Of a stretch of 42,230 bases of DNA, positions 1 through 10,282 are shown piece after piece. Every line of letters starts with the position of its first letter. Position 1 is the first letter of the stretch. A model generated the notes under the pieces. The model was given only the letters and a program-made list of their open reading frames with translations. It had not been told where the DNA came from and searched no databases. The translations under genes and the position numbers were made by a program. The stretch comes from Thermodesulfobacteriota bacterium (lineage in GTDB: Bacteria; Desulfobacterota; DSM-4660; Desulfatiglandales; Desulfatiglandaceae). The stretch is from contig JAUPKI010000024.1 in assembly GCA_030837545.1 (NCBI GenBank), forward strand, positions 1 through 42,230. The letters run 5' to 3'.

Positions 1-1176
1 GCGGCCGTTATCGGAAGCGTCGCCATGAAGGAGGCCATTACCCGGGCGGGGATCGCCCCCGACATGATCGACGATGTCCGCTTCGGCAACTGTTTAGAGC
101 CTGCGGACTCCCTCAATGTGGCTCGCGTCGCCGCCCTGATGGCCGGGATACCGGAGCAGGTCACGGCAGTCACCATCAACCGGGTCTGCACCTCTGCCAT
201 GGAATGCGTCATTTCCGGAATGGCCATGATCCAGGCGGGCATGGCCGATATCATTCTGGCCGGGGGAACGGAGCACATGTCCGGCGTTGCCTACACCGTC
301 CCAGGGGCCCGCTGGGGGTGCAGGCTCCAGGACCATGTCTTTGTGGATGCCTTGATTCATGCCCTCCACTGCGGGTCCTATCTGCTGCCCCATCCTGAAG
401 AGGGTCCTGTAAAAGAGGGGATGCCCCTGGAGCTTTTCAGGGGGAAACCCTACATCATGGGGCATACCGCCGAGTTTGTGGCCCAGTTGCACAACATCAG
501 CCGGGAAGAGATGGATGAAGTGGCCCTCCGCAGTCACAACAATGCGGAAAGGGCAACATTAGAGGGTGATTTCAAGGACGAGATTGTACCGATCGAGATA
601 CCCCAGCGGAAGAAGCCGTCTATCCTATTTGATAAGGATGAACATTTCCGCCCAGGCCTGACCATGGAGCAACTGGTCAAGCTGCCGCCGGCCTTCATCC
701 CCAAGACCGGCAAGGTCACGGCCGGGAATTCATCGGGCATCAATGACGGGTCCAGCGCCATGGTCATCATGTCCGCGGACAAGGCCGAGGAATTGGGAAT
801 CCAGCCGATGGCGCGGATTCGGGCTACCGGCCGGGGCGCATGCCACCCATCGGTCATGGGCCTGAGCCCCGTCCCGGCAGTCAGAAACCTTCTCGATCGA
901 CATCCGGACGTTAAACTGGAAGATTTCGATCTGATCGAACTCAACGAGGCATTCGCCGCCCAGTATCTGGGGTGTGAAAAGGAACTGGGCCTCAACCGGG
1001 AGATCACCAATGTAAACGGCTCCGGCATCGGGCTGGGTCATCCGGTCGGATCCACCGGGGTGCGTATTATGGTCACCCTCCTCTATACCATGAAAAAGAG
1101 GGGCAAGAGCTTAGGTCTCGCCACCCTCTGCGGCGGCGGGGGCGTTTCCATGGCCTGCGCCCTGGAAATGCTCTAA
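1..1176 (+). CDS. Thiolase / acetyl-CoA acetyltransferase, 5' end cut by window edge
   Basis: Frame is open from base 1 (AAVIGSVAMKEAI...); thiolase-like NRVCTSAMECVISG active-site region, LNEAFAAQ, and C-terminal NVNGSGIGLGHPVGSTGVRI...CGGGG motifs. Confidence 0.93.
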   Translation, partial: AAVIGSVAMKEAITRAGIAPDMIDDVRFGNCLEPADSLNVARVAALMAGIPEQVTAVTINRVCTSAMECVISGMAMIQAGMADIILAGGTEHMSGVAYTVPGARWGCRLQDHVFVDALIHALHCGSYLLPHPEEGPVKEGMPLELFRGKPYIMGHTAEFVAQLHNISREEMDEVALRSHNNAERATLEGDFKDEIVPIEIPQRKKPSILFDKDEHFRPGLTMEQLVKLPPAFIPKTGKVTAGNSSGINDGSSAMVIMSADKAEELGIQPMARIRATGRGACHPSVMGLSPVPAVRNLLDRHPDVKLEDFDLIELNEAFAAQYLGCEKELGLNREITNVNGSGIGLGHPVGSTGVRIMVTLLYTMKKRGKSLGLATLCGGGGVSMACALEML

Positions 1177-1196
1177 TTCATCCTTCCATCCCATTC

Positions 1197-1225
1197 AAAG
1201 AGGCCCCCGAAAAAGGGGCCTCTTT
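1197..1225 (+). terminator. Rho-independent-type terminator hairpin after thiolase
   Basis: aaagaggcccc-cgaaaaa-ggggcctcttt: perfect 11-bp stem about 20 nt after the thiolase stop, ending in a short T run. Confidence 0.85.
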
Positions 1226-1307
1226 CTGCATGGACAACAGAAGGGATTCCGAAGTCCATACGCACTCGACAGGCCACATCCCTATCGCCAACTTTAGCCA
1301 CTTTAGC

Positions 1308-4300
1308 TCACTTCTTTTTTTCTATCCTTTTGAGTGTATCCAGGTAGTCCTGGGAGTGATCCAGATAGAAAGCCAGGGGCTTTGAGAAGTTCTTTCCAAC
1401 AAGCCCTTCCACGAACAGGAGGGTCACATCCCTCTTTTGCCTGAGGATGGACTGGTAACCGATCAGGATTCGACGCTCTTCATCCGACAGCGCCCGAATG
1501 AGCAAGGTGAGCGCGCTCCTGGCACGAGGCTGATACATCCAGAAATAGAGGAGATCGAGGGCATTGATCATCATGATTTTTTTGAAATCCTGGACTTCCC
1601 CGCCTGACACGGACTCGAACCTCTCTGGGGAGTTAAGAAGTTCCAGCGTCTCGACTTCCGGGAAAAAGAGTTCCAGCCCGGCGTAGGTCTCGAAGAGTTG
1701 GGACAGCTTGGTGTTGTAGTCCCTCAACCGCATACGGATATTCTGATATCGGTCGGCGATGCCCTCAATGATTCCGGCCACCAGATCAGAAGCGGCCTTG
1801 GAGATGATGGCCGCCCATTTCTGCAGGATCTCATCAACGCCGGTCACCCCCGCAGCCCCCAGAATTCCCCCTGTTGCCGCATTCAATCCCACGGCAATCG
1901 GTATAGACAGAAGGGTGCGGAACAGGTTTCCAAAGGCCACCCCCCTGGGCAATCCTCTATAGATATTGTGGCTCGAAATATACACCCCGTTCATCAGCGC
2001 CATGACCGCATACAGCGCTGCCGGATTGGTTGCGGTGGTAATATTGAAGCCGTGGTGAAGGATCACGGTTTTGGTCACGTAGTCGAGCAGAGGGACCGAA
2101 AAGCCGGTAAACAGGAGGGAATCGGTCAGCCTTTCCCAGTTGACATAGTCATCCCATCTCAAGAGCGGCGAGCGCCGTATGCCGCCCCCCCCGAGCACGG
2201 ACTGAAGGATATTTCGCAACCCGGTAATCCCGAACCAGATAAACGCGCCGAAGTACGCGAGAAGCCACCAGTCTTTGGTCAGGGCGAAAGTGGCAAAGGC
2301 GGGAACAAATCCGATCAATGCCTTCAAACCATTCTTGATCCCGGTGTTGAGGTATCTCCACGACATGCGGGCGCCGCTCTTTTTGGAGGCTATAGCCTCA
2401 AGGGTCAGTTCGTTATCTACATAGGCCTGAACGCCTCCTAACGTGACCACATTTCCAGGGGTTTCCAGTCGCGTCGAATCCTCTTGAACCACCCAGTCGC
2501 TGCATCTCTCTACGCCTAACCATCGTAAGACAGGGAGGCGGCGAAGGCGCTTGTAAAGGAAGCTCATAGAGGCATTTGGACTTGAACGGAGATGAAAGGT
2601 CATCCGTCTGAGCGCGGATATCCTGACTGGGATGATCTCCCGGGAACGCGCTCGCGGGTTCCGGATCTCGCGCAGGGCCCGCCGCGGGAGGGTATTCTGA
2701 ATGGCAAGGCCCATCCCGTAAACCCGCGGGGAACGACCTGTGGAATCGCTCCCGATACGGGCCTTCAAAGGCGCCCCCTTGTAAAGGTGCCTCAGCGTGG
2801 CGATGTCGTGGAGGATATGCGTCAGCTTTTGGACCCGGTCATCCCGATCGGGAAGATCGGAAGACGCGACCCGCTCGATCACCTTTCTGATGAGACGTTT
2901 TAAATGGATGACATTCCCGTGATTGACGGCCTGTTGAAGCTCGCTGATCTCTCCGATATGGGCTGTTTTTCCTGCTGCATAATCCTTGAGGTTGAAGATC
3001 TCCAGCCGTGTGATCATCCCCTCGCAATCGTATAAGAGTTCAATGACGTCCTCGACATCGACGTTGCTCAGATTCAGCGTCATACGAAAACCGGAATGAA
3101 GCCGGGCCACCCGGCTGATGATCTCACTGGGAGAAAAGCGGAGCATCTCCGGGATATCCGTCCCGTCCCGTGGGACATTCGGATCACAAATTCCTGGATT
3201 CTTGCCCGGCTGCAGGTAGTCCTGGACAATCATCTCCCAATCCAGCCGATTCATCTTTTCCACATGATGCGTGAGCTCAAGGCGCTCCCCAGCCTTCGCA
3301 TGGCCATAGCGCTCCCGCAGCACTTCCATGCGGGCCTTCATGGAGGCGAGCATCCGTTGGTGAATCAATCTTGCGAGGTGGAGGAGCGATGCCTGACCGG
3401 TTCCCACAAAGGCCAGGAAATCGTTGGTCTCAATCCGGTCCACTTCAATTCCGTAGGCCTCAGCGAGGGCGTGACGGTGTCTGGAATTAAATGCCTCCAA
3501 TACGGCCAGGACGTACCGCTGCTGATAGGCTGAAACCCGCTTCCCGTCTTCCATGAAAGCAGCGACCGGATCTTCCGTCAGAAAGGATAGAAACTCCTGC
3601 GAATCGGCAAAACCACGCGGGACCCAGATGATCTGAATGAATTTGTTTCGGAATCGCGCACAGAACTCGATTCCGATCCGGAGGTCGATCCCCATGATCC
3701 TGGCCGCCTCTAACAGTTCAACGGCGAACCTGGGCTCCAGAAAGTTGTAATAAACCACCCTGAGGCGACGGATGCCTTTGATCCAGGCATCCATGATCAG
3801 GTGGCTGGAAGACTTGCGACCCTTTGTGTTGGCATCGTGGACATGATCATCAAAGGAAATCTGGTTCCATTCCTCCGGCATCTCCAGGAGGTGATACCGA
3901 CGCAACTGCTCGCGGATAACCCGCGGATTGCCCGAAACAGCGGTCCTGAAGTCGTGGGCGAGCCGAAGTTGTCTCTCGGTGTCCCCGTGGGCCCGCACCA
4001 GTTCCTTCATGATCTGAAGAAGGACACGCGCCGTATTTTTGGGGAGAGAACCGCCGGCCGTGTGCAGTACCTCATCCCGCAGGCAGGTGAGTGCGGCCAA
4101 CCGGTCATTAACCCCTCCCGCTTCTAGGGATTCCAGGAGATTGACGACCGCGAAGGCAATCCGAAGGCCTCTGGATTCGGCCATCTCTTTGATGCCGTGG
4201 GGATGGAGGTAGGGATAAACCAGTTTTCTGGCGTTGGTCCGGGCATCATCCCTGTTGAGCACGTCATTGACGATGCTCAACAACTGATGGTCCCGTCTGT

Positions 4301-4346
4301 CAAAGAGGATTTTGCGCATAAGAAGGCCTGCGATAAAGCGCCCCAA
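1308..4346 (-). CDS. Large uncharacterised membrane protein with a possible degenerate PHP-like N-terminal domain
   Basis: 1012-aa ORF; SFDDHVHDAN...IGIEFCARF resembles the PHP H-x-H...E layout; hydrophobic segments in the C-terminal third. Start may be the internal Met (MRKILFD) at 4319. Confidence 0.8.
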   Translation of the reverse strand: MGRFIAGLLMRKILFDRRDHQLLSIVNDVLNRDDARTNARKLVYPYLHPHGIKEMAESRGLRIAFAVVNLLESLEAGGVNDRLAALTCLRDEVLHTAGGSLPKNTARVLLQIMKELVRAHGDTERQLRLAHDFRTAVSGNPRVIREQLRRYHLLEMPEEWNQISFDDHVHDANTKGRKSSSHLIMDAWIKGIRRLRVVYYNFLEPRFAVELLEAARIMGIDLRIGIEFCARFRNKFIQIIWVPRGFADSQEFLSFLTEDPVAAFMEDGKRVSAYQQRYVLAVLEAFNSRHRHALAEAYGIEVDRIETNDFLAFVGTGQASLLHLARLIHQRMLASMKARMEVLRERYGHAKAGERLELTHHVEKMNRLDWEMIVQDYLQPGKNPGICDPNVPRDGTDIPEMLRFSPSEIISRVARLHSGFRMTLNLSNVDVEDVIELLYDCEGMITRLEIFNLKDYAAGKTAHIGEISELQQAVNHGNVIHLKRLIRKVIERVASSDLPDRDDRVQKLTHILHDIATLRHLYKGAPLKARIGSDSTGRSPRVYGMGLAIQNTLPRRALREIRNPRARSREIIPVRISALRRMTFHLRSSPNASMSFLYKRLRRLPVLRWLGVERCSDWVVQEDSTRLETPGNVVTLGGVQAYVDNELTLEAIASKKSGARMSWRYLNTGIKNGLKALIGFVPAFATFALTKDWWLLAYFGAFIWFGITGLRNILQSVLGGGGIRRSPLLRWDDYVNWERLTDSLLFTGFSVPLLDYVTKTVILHHGFNITTATNPAALYAVMALMNGVYISSHNIYRGLPRGVAFGNLFRTLLSIPIAVGLNAATGGILGAAGVTGVDEILQKWAAIISKAASDLVAGIIEGIADRYQNIRMRLRDYNTKLSQLFETYAGLELFFPEVETLELLNSPERFESVSGGEVQDFKKIMMINALDLLYFWMYQPRARSALTLLIRALSDEERRILIGYQSILRQKRDVTLLFVEGLVGKNFSKPLAFYLDHSQDYLDTLKRIEKKK

Positions 4347-4424
4347 TCACCTCTTTAACACGCCTGAAACAGGACCTTCCGTTCTGGCGAGGGGGCGGGG
4401 CAAGAATGTAAAAAAACCACTGCG

Positions 4425-5333
4425 TCACTCCGTCACCGTTTCCTGGCCCGCTGGGTCCACATGCACGATCACCCGGTCCAGGTCCGCCACTTCCTCTGCA
4501 AGGCAACTCTCGACGGCCTTGGCGATCCGGTGACCCTCGGCGACCGTCAATTGACCATCCACCACAATATGGGTCTCCATCTGATACAGACCCCCGGAGG
4601 TCCGGACCCTGAGGTCGTGCATATCCAGGACCCCGGGCACGCCCCTGGCACAGACCCTGATGCTGTCCAGAATTTCGGGCGGCGGGGCCGTATCTGTAAA
4701 TTCACGAAGGCTCTCCCTTAGGCTATCGAGACCGACCTTTATGATAAAAAAAGAGACCAGGAGGGCTGCGTACCCGTCCAAGACATGCCAGGCAGGACGG
4801 ATGAGAGCCCCTGTCACACCGATCAGGACGGCCACAGACGAGAGGGAATCCGAACGGTGATTCCATGCATTGGCCACAATCAGCCTGCTCTTGATGCGCC
4901 GGCCCACCCGCACCATATAGTGATAGAGCGCCTCTTTCAAAACGATCGAAACACCGGCGCCGATCAGGGCCAGTTTAGTGGGATGGCATTCCGTATGACG
5001 GTAGATGTTCAGGGCCGCCTCTATCCCCAGGTACAGTGCCGTGCCAATCAGGGCGACACCCACAATAAAAGAGGCCAGGGTCTCAAGCCGGGCATGGCCG
5101 AAATGATGTCGCTCGTCAGGTCCCTTCCGGCCCATCCGAAGCCCGACGACTACAATGATGTCTGTGAAGAGATCGGAGACAGAATGGACTGCATCCGCGA
5201 TGAGGGCCTGGCTCTGCCCGAAGATTCCCGCAACGAACTTCAGCGCAATCAAGACCGCATCGAGCAGGGCCCCGACCCACGTAACGGTCCTCCCCTCCTT
5301 GGCTGACATTGCCCTCAAATCCAAATCAGACAT
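4425..5333 (-). CDS. Cation diffusion facilitator (CDF) family transporter
   Basis: LIADAVHSVSDLFTDIIVVVGLRMGRKGPDERHHFGHARLETLASF is the CDF signature; cytoplasmic C-terminal domain present. Confidence 0.93.
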   Translation of the reverse strand: MSDLDLRAMSAKEGRTVTWVGALLDAVLIALKFVAGIFGQSQALIADAVHSVSDLFTDIIVVVGLRMGRKGPDERHHFGHARLETLASFIVGVALIGTALYLGIEAALNIYRHTECHPTKLALIGAGVSIVLKEALYHYMVRVGRRIKSRLIVANAWNHRSDSLSSVAVLIGVTGALIRPAWHVLDGYAALLVSFFIIKVGLDSLRESLREFTDTAPPPEILDSIRVCARGVPGVLDMHDLRVRTSGGLYQMETHIVVDGQLTVAEGHRIAKAVESCLAEEVADLDRVIVHVDPAGQETVTE

Positions 5334-5388
5334 GTTCTTTCACCGAAACCTGATAAACGCAACGACGATTCCCAACCTTCTGACCGCC

Positions 5389-5850
5389 TCACTCATTCGA
5401 GGTCCGGCAATCGGCCCCCACCTCTTTGCATATCCGCAAAATGCCATCCACCACATAGGTGGTATCCTGCGGCGTGTCCCCTCCGGAAGAGACCACCAGG
5501 ATCTGGGTTAGGTCATCCTGAAGACGGGCCACCTTGAGGGTAATAGCCCGGCCATCGTGCCTGAAGGAGATGGACCTGTCGGCCTCATTTTTGGACAAGA
5601 TCTCGTTCTCAGACTTTTCACGGATGATCCTTTCCGCTGCCGCAAACACCTTGTTCGCATCGGCCTCCACAAGGACCGAGGCCGTCTGGTGACCCTGGGC
5701 CTGATCGGCGATCTTGGAGATCAGACCCAGGGCCTTTCTGGCGAGGAACACCGCCTGACCCGGCACAACCGATGGAAAAAGAAACAAGATAACCAATCCC
5801 AGAAAAACCCCCTGCGTCTTCTTGAACATGACCATTACCTCCCTATGCAA
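5389..5850 (-). CDS. Small exported protein of unknown function, DUF3568-like layout
   Basis: N-terminal hydrophobic signal-like segment (GVFLGLVILFLFPSVVPGQA) followed by a ~110-aa alpha/beta domain with two C-terminal Cys. Confidence 0.65.
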   Translation of the reverse strand: MHREVMVMFKKTQGVFLGLVILFLFPSVVPGQAVFLARKALGLISKIADQAQGHQTASVLVEADANKVFAAAERIIREKSENEILSKNEADRSISFRHDGRAITLKVARLQDDLTQILVVSSGGDTPQDTTYVVDGILRICKEVGADCRTSNE

Positions 5851-6062
5851 TTCAATCGTTGCCCGGGATCCATGCCCGATTTCTTCCTAACAATCCCCGG
5901 GACCAGAGACGCAATCATGATAGGATCGCACGGGTCTGTCAAGCGGCATTTAGCCTCGAAATAGGTTCCGGGGTTCAGAGGTTCAGCGGCATTTCCCCCG
6001 GCTATGAGCAATTTAGCATCCGAAGGCCTGATACGGAAAGGCCCGGCGTCTGTCAGCACATA

Positions 6063-7592
6063 TCAGCCTGCCCGCTCCCGGGCCAGGCAGAGGAGCGGCG
6101 CGTGGTTGGAGGTGAAGATGGGCGGGTCTCGCCGCAGGATGGCCCCCACGCTGGGATGGCGACGAAAGGACTTGTCCAGAAAGCGCCTTACCTCGCCGCG
6201 ATGCCAGCCCAACGGATGGCGGAACCGGCCGTACAGCGACAGGTCTCCATCGTAGAAAGGGTCCATATCCAGGGCCTGGGCCTGCGGGCTGTGGAGGGGA
6301 AGGTTAAAGATCGCCACGTTCAGGAAGGTAATTTCAGCGTGGTGCGTGGCAACAAAATTGAGGGTATGTTGGGCCTCGACAGGCCCCTCGGCCGGCGTGC
6401 CGAAAAGGAGGTACACATACGTCGCAATCCCGGCTGCCCCGAGGTTTCCGAGAATGCGGTCAGCGGTCTCAAGCCGGATCCCCTTGTCGAGCGCATCCAG
6501 AACCCCCTGATCCCCCGACTCGAGACCGAGTTTGAGCATGACGCACCCTCCCCGGCGGAGGGCCAGGCAGAAATCGAGATCGTCGAGCGGCGATGTCAAA
6601 CGCGCGAACCCATACCAAGGCCGGGGCAGCCCCTGAAGCGCAAGCCTCTTCAAGAGCGCGGGACTCAGGGCGTTGTCCAGCAGGTGCACCAGGACCGGCC
6701 CATTGGCAACGCACAGGTTGTCCAGCTCCTCAACGGTCTTATCGGGCGACATCGGACGATAGGGGTTTCCTTCGCTTTTCTCAGGACAAAAGGCGCAGCG
6801 GTTCCAGTAACAGCCTCTGGAGGCGCTGTAGGGGAGGATAAAGCCGGGCGCCAGATAGCCCTTTTCTTGAAAAAGGGTGTAATCCGGGAAAAACGTTCCG
6901 GAAGTGGACCGCACACCCAAAAGCCCTAACAGCGCCTCTTCGCCAGGCCCTTCAATCCAGGCGTCCGGGACGCCGTCCCATCTCTTGTTCCGCAGCGCCC
7001 CACGCATCCAGGAAGTTATCAGGCCGCCGCCCACCACCACTCGGACCCCCGGAAACTCCCGCTGAATAAAGCCCATCATGGCCCAGGCGCACAGGGCCTG
7101 AGACAGGAAGTTCACTGAAACGCCCACCCAGGCGACCGGCCGTTTATCCAGCATATCCCTCATACGGGGGGCGAAATACCCGTAAAAGGGGTTGGTTTCC
7201 GGGTGTTCCGCAGCCCAGGTCAAATCGCCCTGGCGCACCGGCGAGCGTTCAGCATGGCCATAATTGCCCAGGCTGACAGCGGCGCCGGAAAGACGGCCGG
7301 CCACTTGAAGCAGCCGGTTCAGATCGGCTATGGCCCGTCGGTAGGCATCGGTACGGCCGTAAACGGGCCAGGCGCGAAGTCCAGACAGATGGTCTCTACG
7401 GTGGGCCACGGCCCGGTCTGTCCACCGGTCCTGGCCTGGCCGTGCCTTCCGCATCAAATAGAAGAGGCCCTCAAGGCTTGCGTCCAAAACCTCGCAGGGG
7501 ACTCCACTGGCCTTGAGCGCACCCGCCAGCCGGGCAATGCCGGGGGGCGGCTCGCAGGGCTTGGACACGGGTGGGTGAACCAGAAGGATCAT
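6063..7592 (-). CDS. B12-binding-type radical SAM protein
   Basis: MILLVHPPVSKPCEPPPGIARLAGALKASGV N-terminal cobalamin-binding-like region; SRGCYWNRCAFCPEKS cluster motif; MLKLGLESGDQGVLDALDKG. Confidence 0.9.
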   Translation of the reverse strand: MILLVHPPVSKPCEPPPGIARLAGALKASGVPCEVLDASLEGLFYLMRKARPGQDRWTDRAVAHRRDHLSGLRAWPVYGRTDAYRRAIADLNRLLQVAGRLSGAAVSLGNYGHAERSPVRQGDLTWAAEHPETNPFYGYFAPRMRDMLDKRPVAWVGVSVNFLSQALCAWAMMGFIQREFPGVRVVVGGGLITSWMRGALRNKRWDGVPDAWIEGPGEEALLGLLGVRSTSGTFFPDYTLFQEKGYLAPGFILPYSASRGCYWNRCAFCPEKSEGNPYRPMSPDKTVEELDNLCVANGPVLVHLLDNALSPALLKRLALQGLPRPWYGFARLTSPLDDLDFCLALRRGGCVMLKLGLESGDQGVLDALDKGIRLETADRILGNLGAAGIATYVYLLFGTPAEGPVEAQHTLNFVATHHAEITFLNVAIFNLPLHSPQAQALDMDPFYDGDLSLYGRFRHPLGWHRGEVRRFLDKSFRRHPSVGAILRRDPPIFTSNHAPLLCLARERAG

Positions 7593-7627
7593 GGATATGG
7601 GCTCCGACCAGCATCAAAATGATATCA

Positions 7628-8725
7628 TCAGGGTCCAGCTTCAGCCTTTCCCGGTGGAGAAGAGCCGGATGGATCTTCTTCCGATGGAATGATGCCCAGG
7701 GCACGGGCCCGTTTGGTCCATTGCCGGCGGGCCACTGCCTGCATATCCGAATCGACATCTCTCTCGTCCACGATTTCGATTCCCAGAAAGGTCTCCACCA
7801 CATCCTCCATCGTGACGATCCCTTCAATCCCGCCGTATTCATTCACCACCATGGCAACAGATTCAGACTCACTTAGAAACTGCTCCAGAATCAGGATCAA
7901 AGGCATCATCTCAGGCACTATCTTAATGCACCGGCCGAGAGGGGCCAGAATGGCATTTGGACGGTCTCGGGAGGCCTCCAAAATAATATCATTTGTCAGG
8001 ACAAAGGAATGAATGTTTTCCGGACCGGTATCATAAATCGGGATGCGGGAAAATCTAATCTTGGGATACCGGCTCATGACCTCTCCCACGGTCATGTCCG
8101 CCGGCAGCGTAAACAGCACAGGCCGCGGGGTCATGACATCCCTCACCTTGAGTTTTCCAACCCAGAGGAGATTCTTCAGAATGCGGGACTCCTGTTTGCT
8201 GAACAGGCCCAGCTTCCTTGCCAGATCGGTCATGGCCTGTAGTTCTTCACGACTGACCACAGGGACCCTCTTTCCCGAAGAAAGCCAACCGGTGATTTTC
8301 TGAGACAGTATCACCAGGGGGTAGACAGATCCGATGAGAACGGGAAGGACCCGAACGGCCATAGGCGTCAAGCGCTTCCAGTAAAGGACCCCCAGCGTCT
8401 TGGGGAGGATCTCGGAAAGGATCAGGATCAGAAAGGTGAGAATGGCCGAGCTCAGGGCCACATAGGCGCTCCCGAACACCACCAGGGACTGGGCCCCCAC
8501 CCCTGCGGCCCCCACCGTATGGGCAATCGTATTCAGGCTCAGTATCCCCGCAAGGGGTCGATCAACATTTAATTTAAGCTGACGCAGCTTAGCGCCGATC
8601 GCCGGGGATTTCTGCTCCAGGGCCTCAACATAGCTCGGGGTGACCGACAGAATCACCGCCTCCAGGATCGAACAAAAAAATGAGATCATCAACGCAAGAA
8701 GGAGATAAAATATGAGCCAGAACAT
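7628..8725 (-). CDS. CNNM/CorC (DUF21 + CBS) membrane protein
   Basis: DUF21-like transmembrane N-terminus, then VRDVMTPRPVLFTLPADMTVGEVM...FSRIPIYD and VNEYGGIEGIVTMEDVVETFLGIEIVDERD CBS signatures. Confidence 0.93.
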   Translation of the reverse strand: MFWLIFYLLLALMISFFCSILEAVILSVTPSYVEALEQKSPAIGAKLRQLKLNVDRPLAGILSLNTIAHTVGAAGVGAQSLVVFGSAYVALSSAILTFLILILSEILPKTLGVLYWKRLTPMAVRVLPVLIGSVYPLVILSQKITGWLSSGKRVPVVSREELQAMTDLARKLGLFSKQESRILKNLLWVGKLKVRDVMTPRPVLFTLPADMTVGEVMSRYPKIRFSRIPIYDTGPENIHSFVLTNDIILEASRDRPNAILAPLGRCIKIVPEMMPLILILEQFLSESESVAMVVNEYGGIEGIVTMEDVVETFLGIEIVDERDVDSDMQAVARRQWTKRARALGIIPSEEDPSGSSPPGKAEAGP

Positions 8726-8803
8726 CGCAGATCACTTTCCTTACTGACTATTCTTTGGTTCAATTCCTAAATCCCTGAATTCCTGAATCGAAAGCATTCA
8801 ATC

Positions 8804-10114
8804 TTAATTGTCCGGCCGGTAGGTCTCAGGATCAAAGTAGGTCAAGGCCTCGCCCACGGTAAAGAGAGAGCCGCAGACCAGGATCAGGTCCTCGGGATTG
8901 GCTATTTTCCTGGCCCTGGTCAGGGCATCGGTCAGCAGGAGGACCGTTTCTCCGGGTCTTCCAAGGGGGGCGGCCTCTTTCATCAGGATCTCAGGATTCG
9001 CGGCCCGGTAATAGAGGGGCCGTGTGCAGATCAGATAATCGGCCAAGGGAACAATGATCCGCATCATCTCGCTAATGGCCTTGTCTGCCATCACCCCGAT
9101 CACCAGGATCAGACGCCGGTATCGGAACCCTGCCCTGATGGAGCGGGCCAGCACCCTCAATGCGCCGGGGTTGTGGGCCCCATCCAACAAAATGGTCGGG
9201 GTCGTCCCCACAATCTGCATCCGCCCTGTCCACACCGTGTTCTCTAAACCTTTTCGAATCGTCTCTTCAGAGACGCGGATCCCCTTTTCCCCCAGCCTTT
9301 CAATGATCCCCAATGCGAGGGCTGCATTCCGTCCCTGAAGCATGCCCGCCAGGCCCAGACGAAGCCCCCGTAGACTGAGTCCCAGCCCCCTGTAGTGAAG
9401 ACCGGCCGAGGTGGTACGATATCGGATATCCTTGCCGACCCGCCACAGGGGGGCGCCCCTTTCCGCAGCAATGGCTTCCAACGTCCTGACCACAGGGGGC
9501 TGGGCCGCAGCCGTGACCACATCCACGCCTTTCTTGATAATCCCCCCCTTTTCTTTAGCGATATCCACCAGGTGGTTTCCGAGAAACGCCTGATGCTCCA
9601 GGGAGATGTTGGTAATCCCGCAAACCAAGGGCGCAATCACATTGGTGGCATCGAGACGCCCTCCCATGCCCACCTCCATAATGGCCAGGTCGGTCTTTTC
9701 CCGTTCAAAATAGATGAGGGCCATGGCCGTAGTCGCCTCGAAAAAGGTCGGAGGCGCCTCGGGAACAAAGACCCTGCGCAGTTCATCAATGAGGCCCGCG
9801 GCCGTATCCCGAGGGATTTCGTCTCCGTTTATCCTGAATCGTTCGGTGAACCGGACCAGATGGGGCGAGGAATAAAACCCCACCCTCAGGCCCGCCTCTT
9901 TCAGGATGCTGCCGATAAAGGCGGCCACCGAGCCCTTGCCGTTGGTCCCGGCGATATGCACATATCTTCGACCCTTATGAGGGTTTCCAAATGCATCGAG
10001 CAGGTTCTCGGTCTTTGAGAGCCCAAATTTGATCCCGTATTTCTGTAGGCTGTAAAGATAGCCGAGTGCGGCCTGATATGTTGTCTTCTGGGTTTCCATG
10101 GCTCCACTTGTCAT
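8804..10114 (-). CDS. folC: Bifunctional folylpolyglutamate synthase / dihydrofolate synthase
   Basis: HIAGTNGKGSVAAFIGSIL, SPHLVRFTERFRING, EVGMGGRLDATNVI, LLDGAHNPGALRVLA motifs. Confidence 0.95.
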   Translation of the reverse strand: MTSGAMETQKTTYQAALGYLYSLQKYGIKFGLSKTENLLDAFGNPHKGRRYVHIAGTNGKGSVAAFIGSILKEAGLRVGFYSSPHLVRFTERFRINGDEIPRDTAAGLIDELRRVFVPEAPPTFFEATTAMALIYFEREKTDLAIMEVGMGGRLDATNVIAPLVCGITNISLEHQAFLGNHLVDIAKEKGGIIKKGVDVVTAAAQPPVVRTLEAIAAERGAPLWRVGKDIRYRTTSAGLHYRGLGLSLRGLRLGLAGMLQGRNAALALGIIERLGEKGIRVSEETIRKGLENTVWTGRMQIVGTTPTILLDGAHNPGALRVLARSIRAGFRYRRLILVIGVMADKAISEMMRIIVPLADYLICTRPLYYRAANPEILMKEAAPLGRPGETVLLLTDALTRARKIANPEDLILVCGSLFTVGEALTYFDPETYRPDN

Positions 10115-10282
10115 TCGATGGTCATTCGCTGGGTTGCGATAAATCTGTCATGTCTGGTCATGAGGTAGTCATGTTTGGTCATAAAATTGTTTTCTGTTCA
10201 AGAACTCAATGGCCAATCCCTAAATTCCTCAATCCCTAAATTATTTTGTCCTAAATTATTTTGCCATAAATCTTTTTGCAGA

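Noticed and set aside
5859-6929. 356-aa + strand ORF
   Set aside because: Antisense to the radical SAM gene and its 3' flank; low-complexity composition with no recognisable motif.
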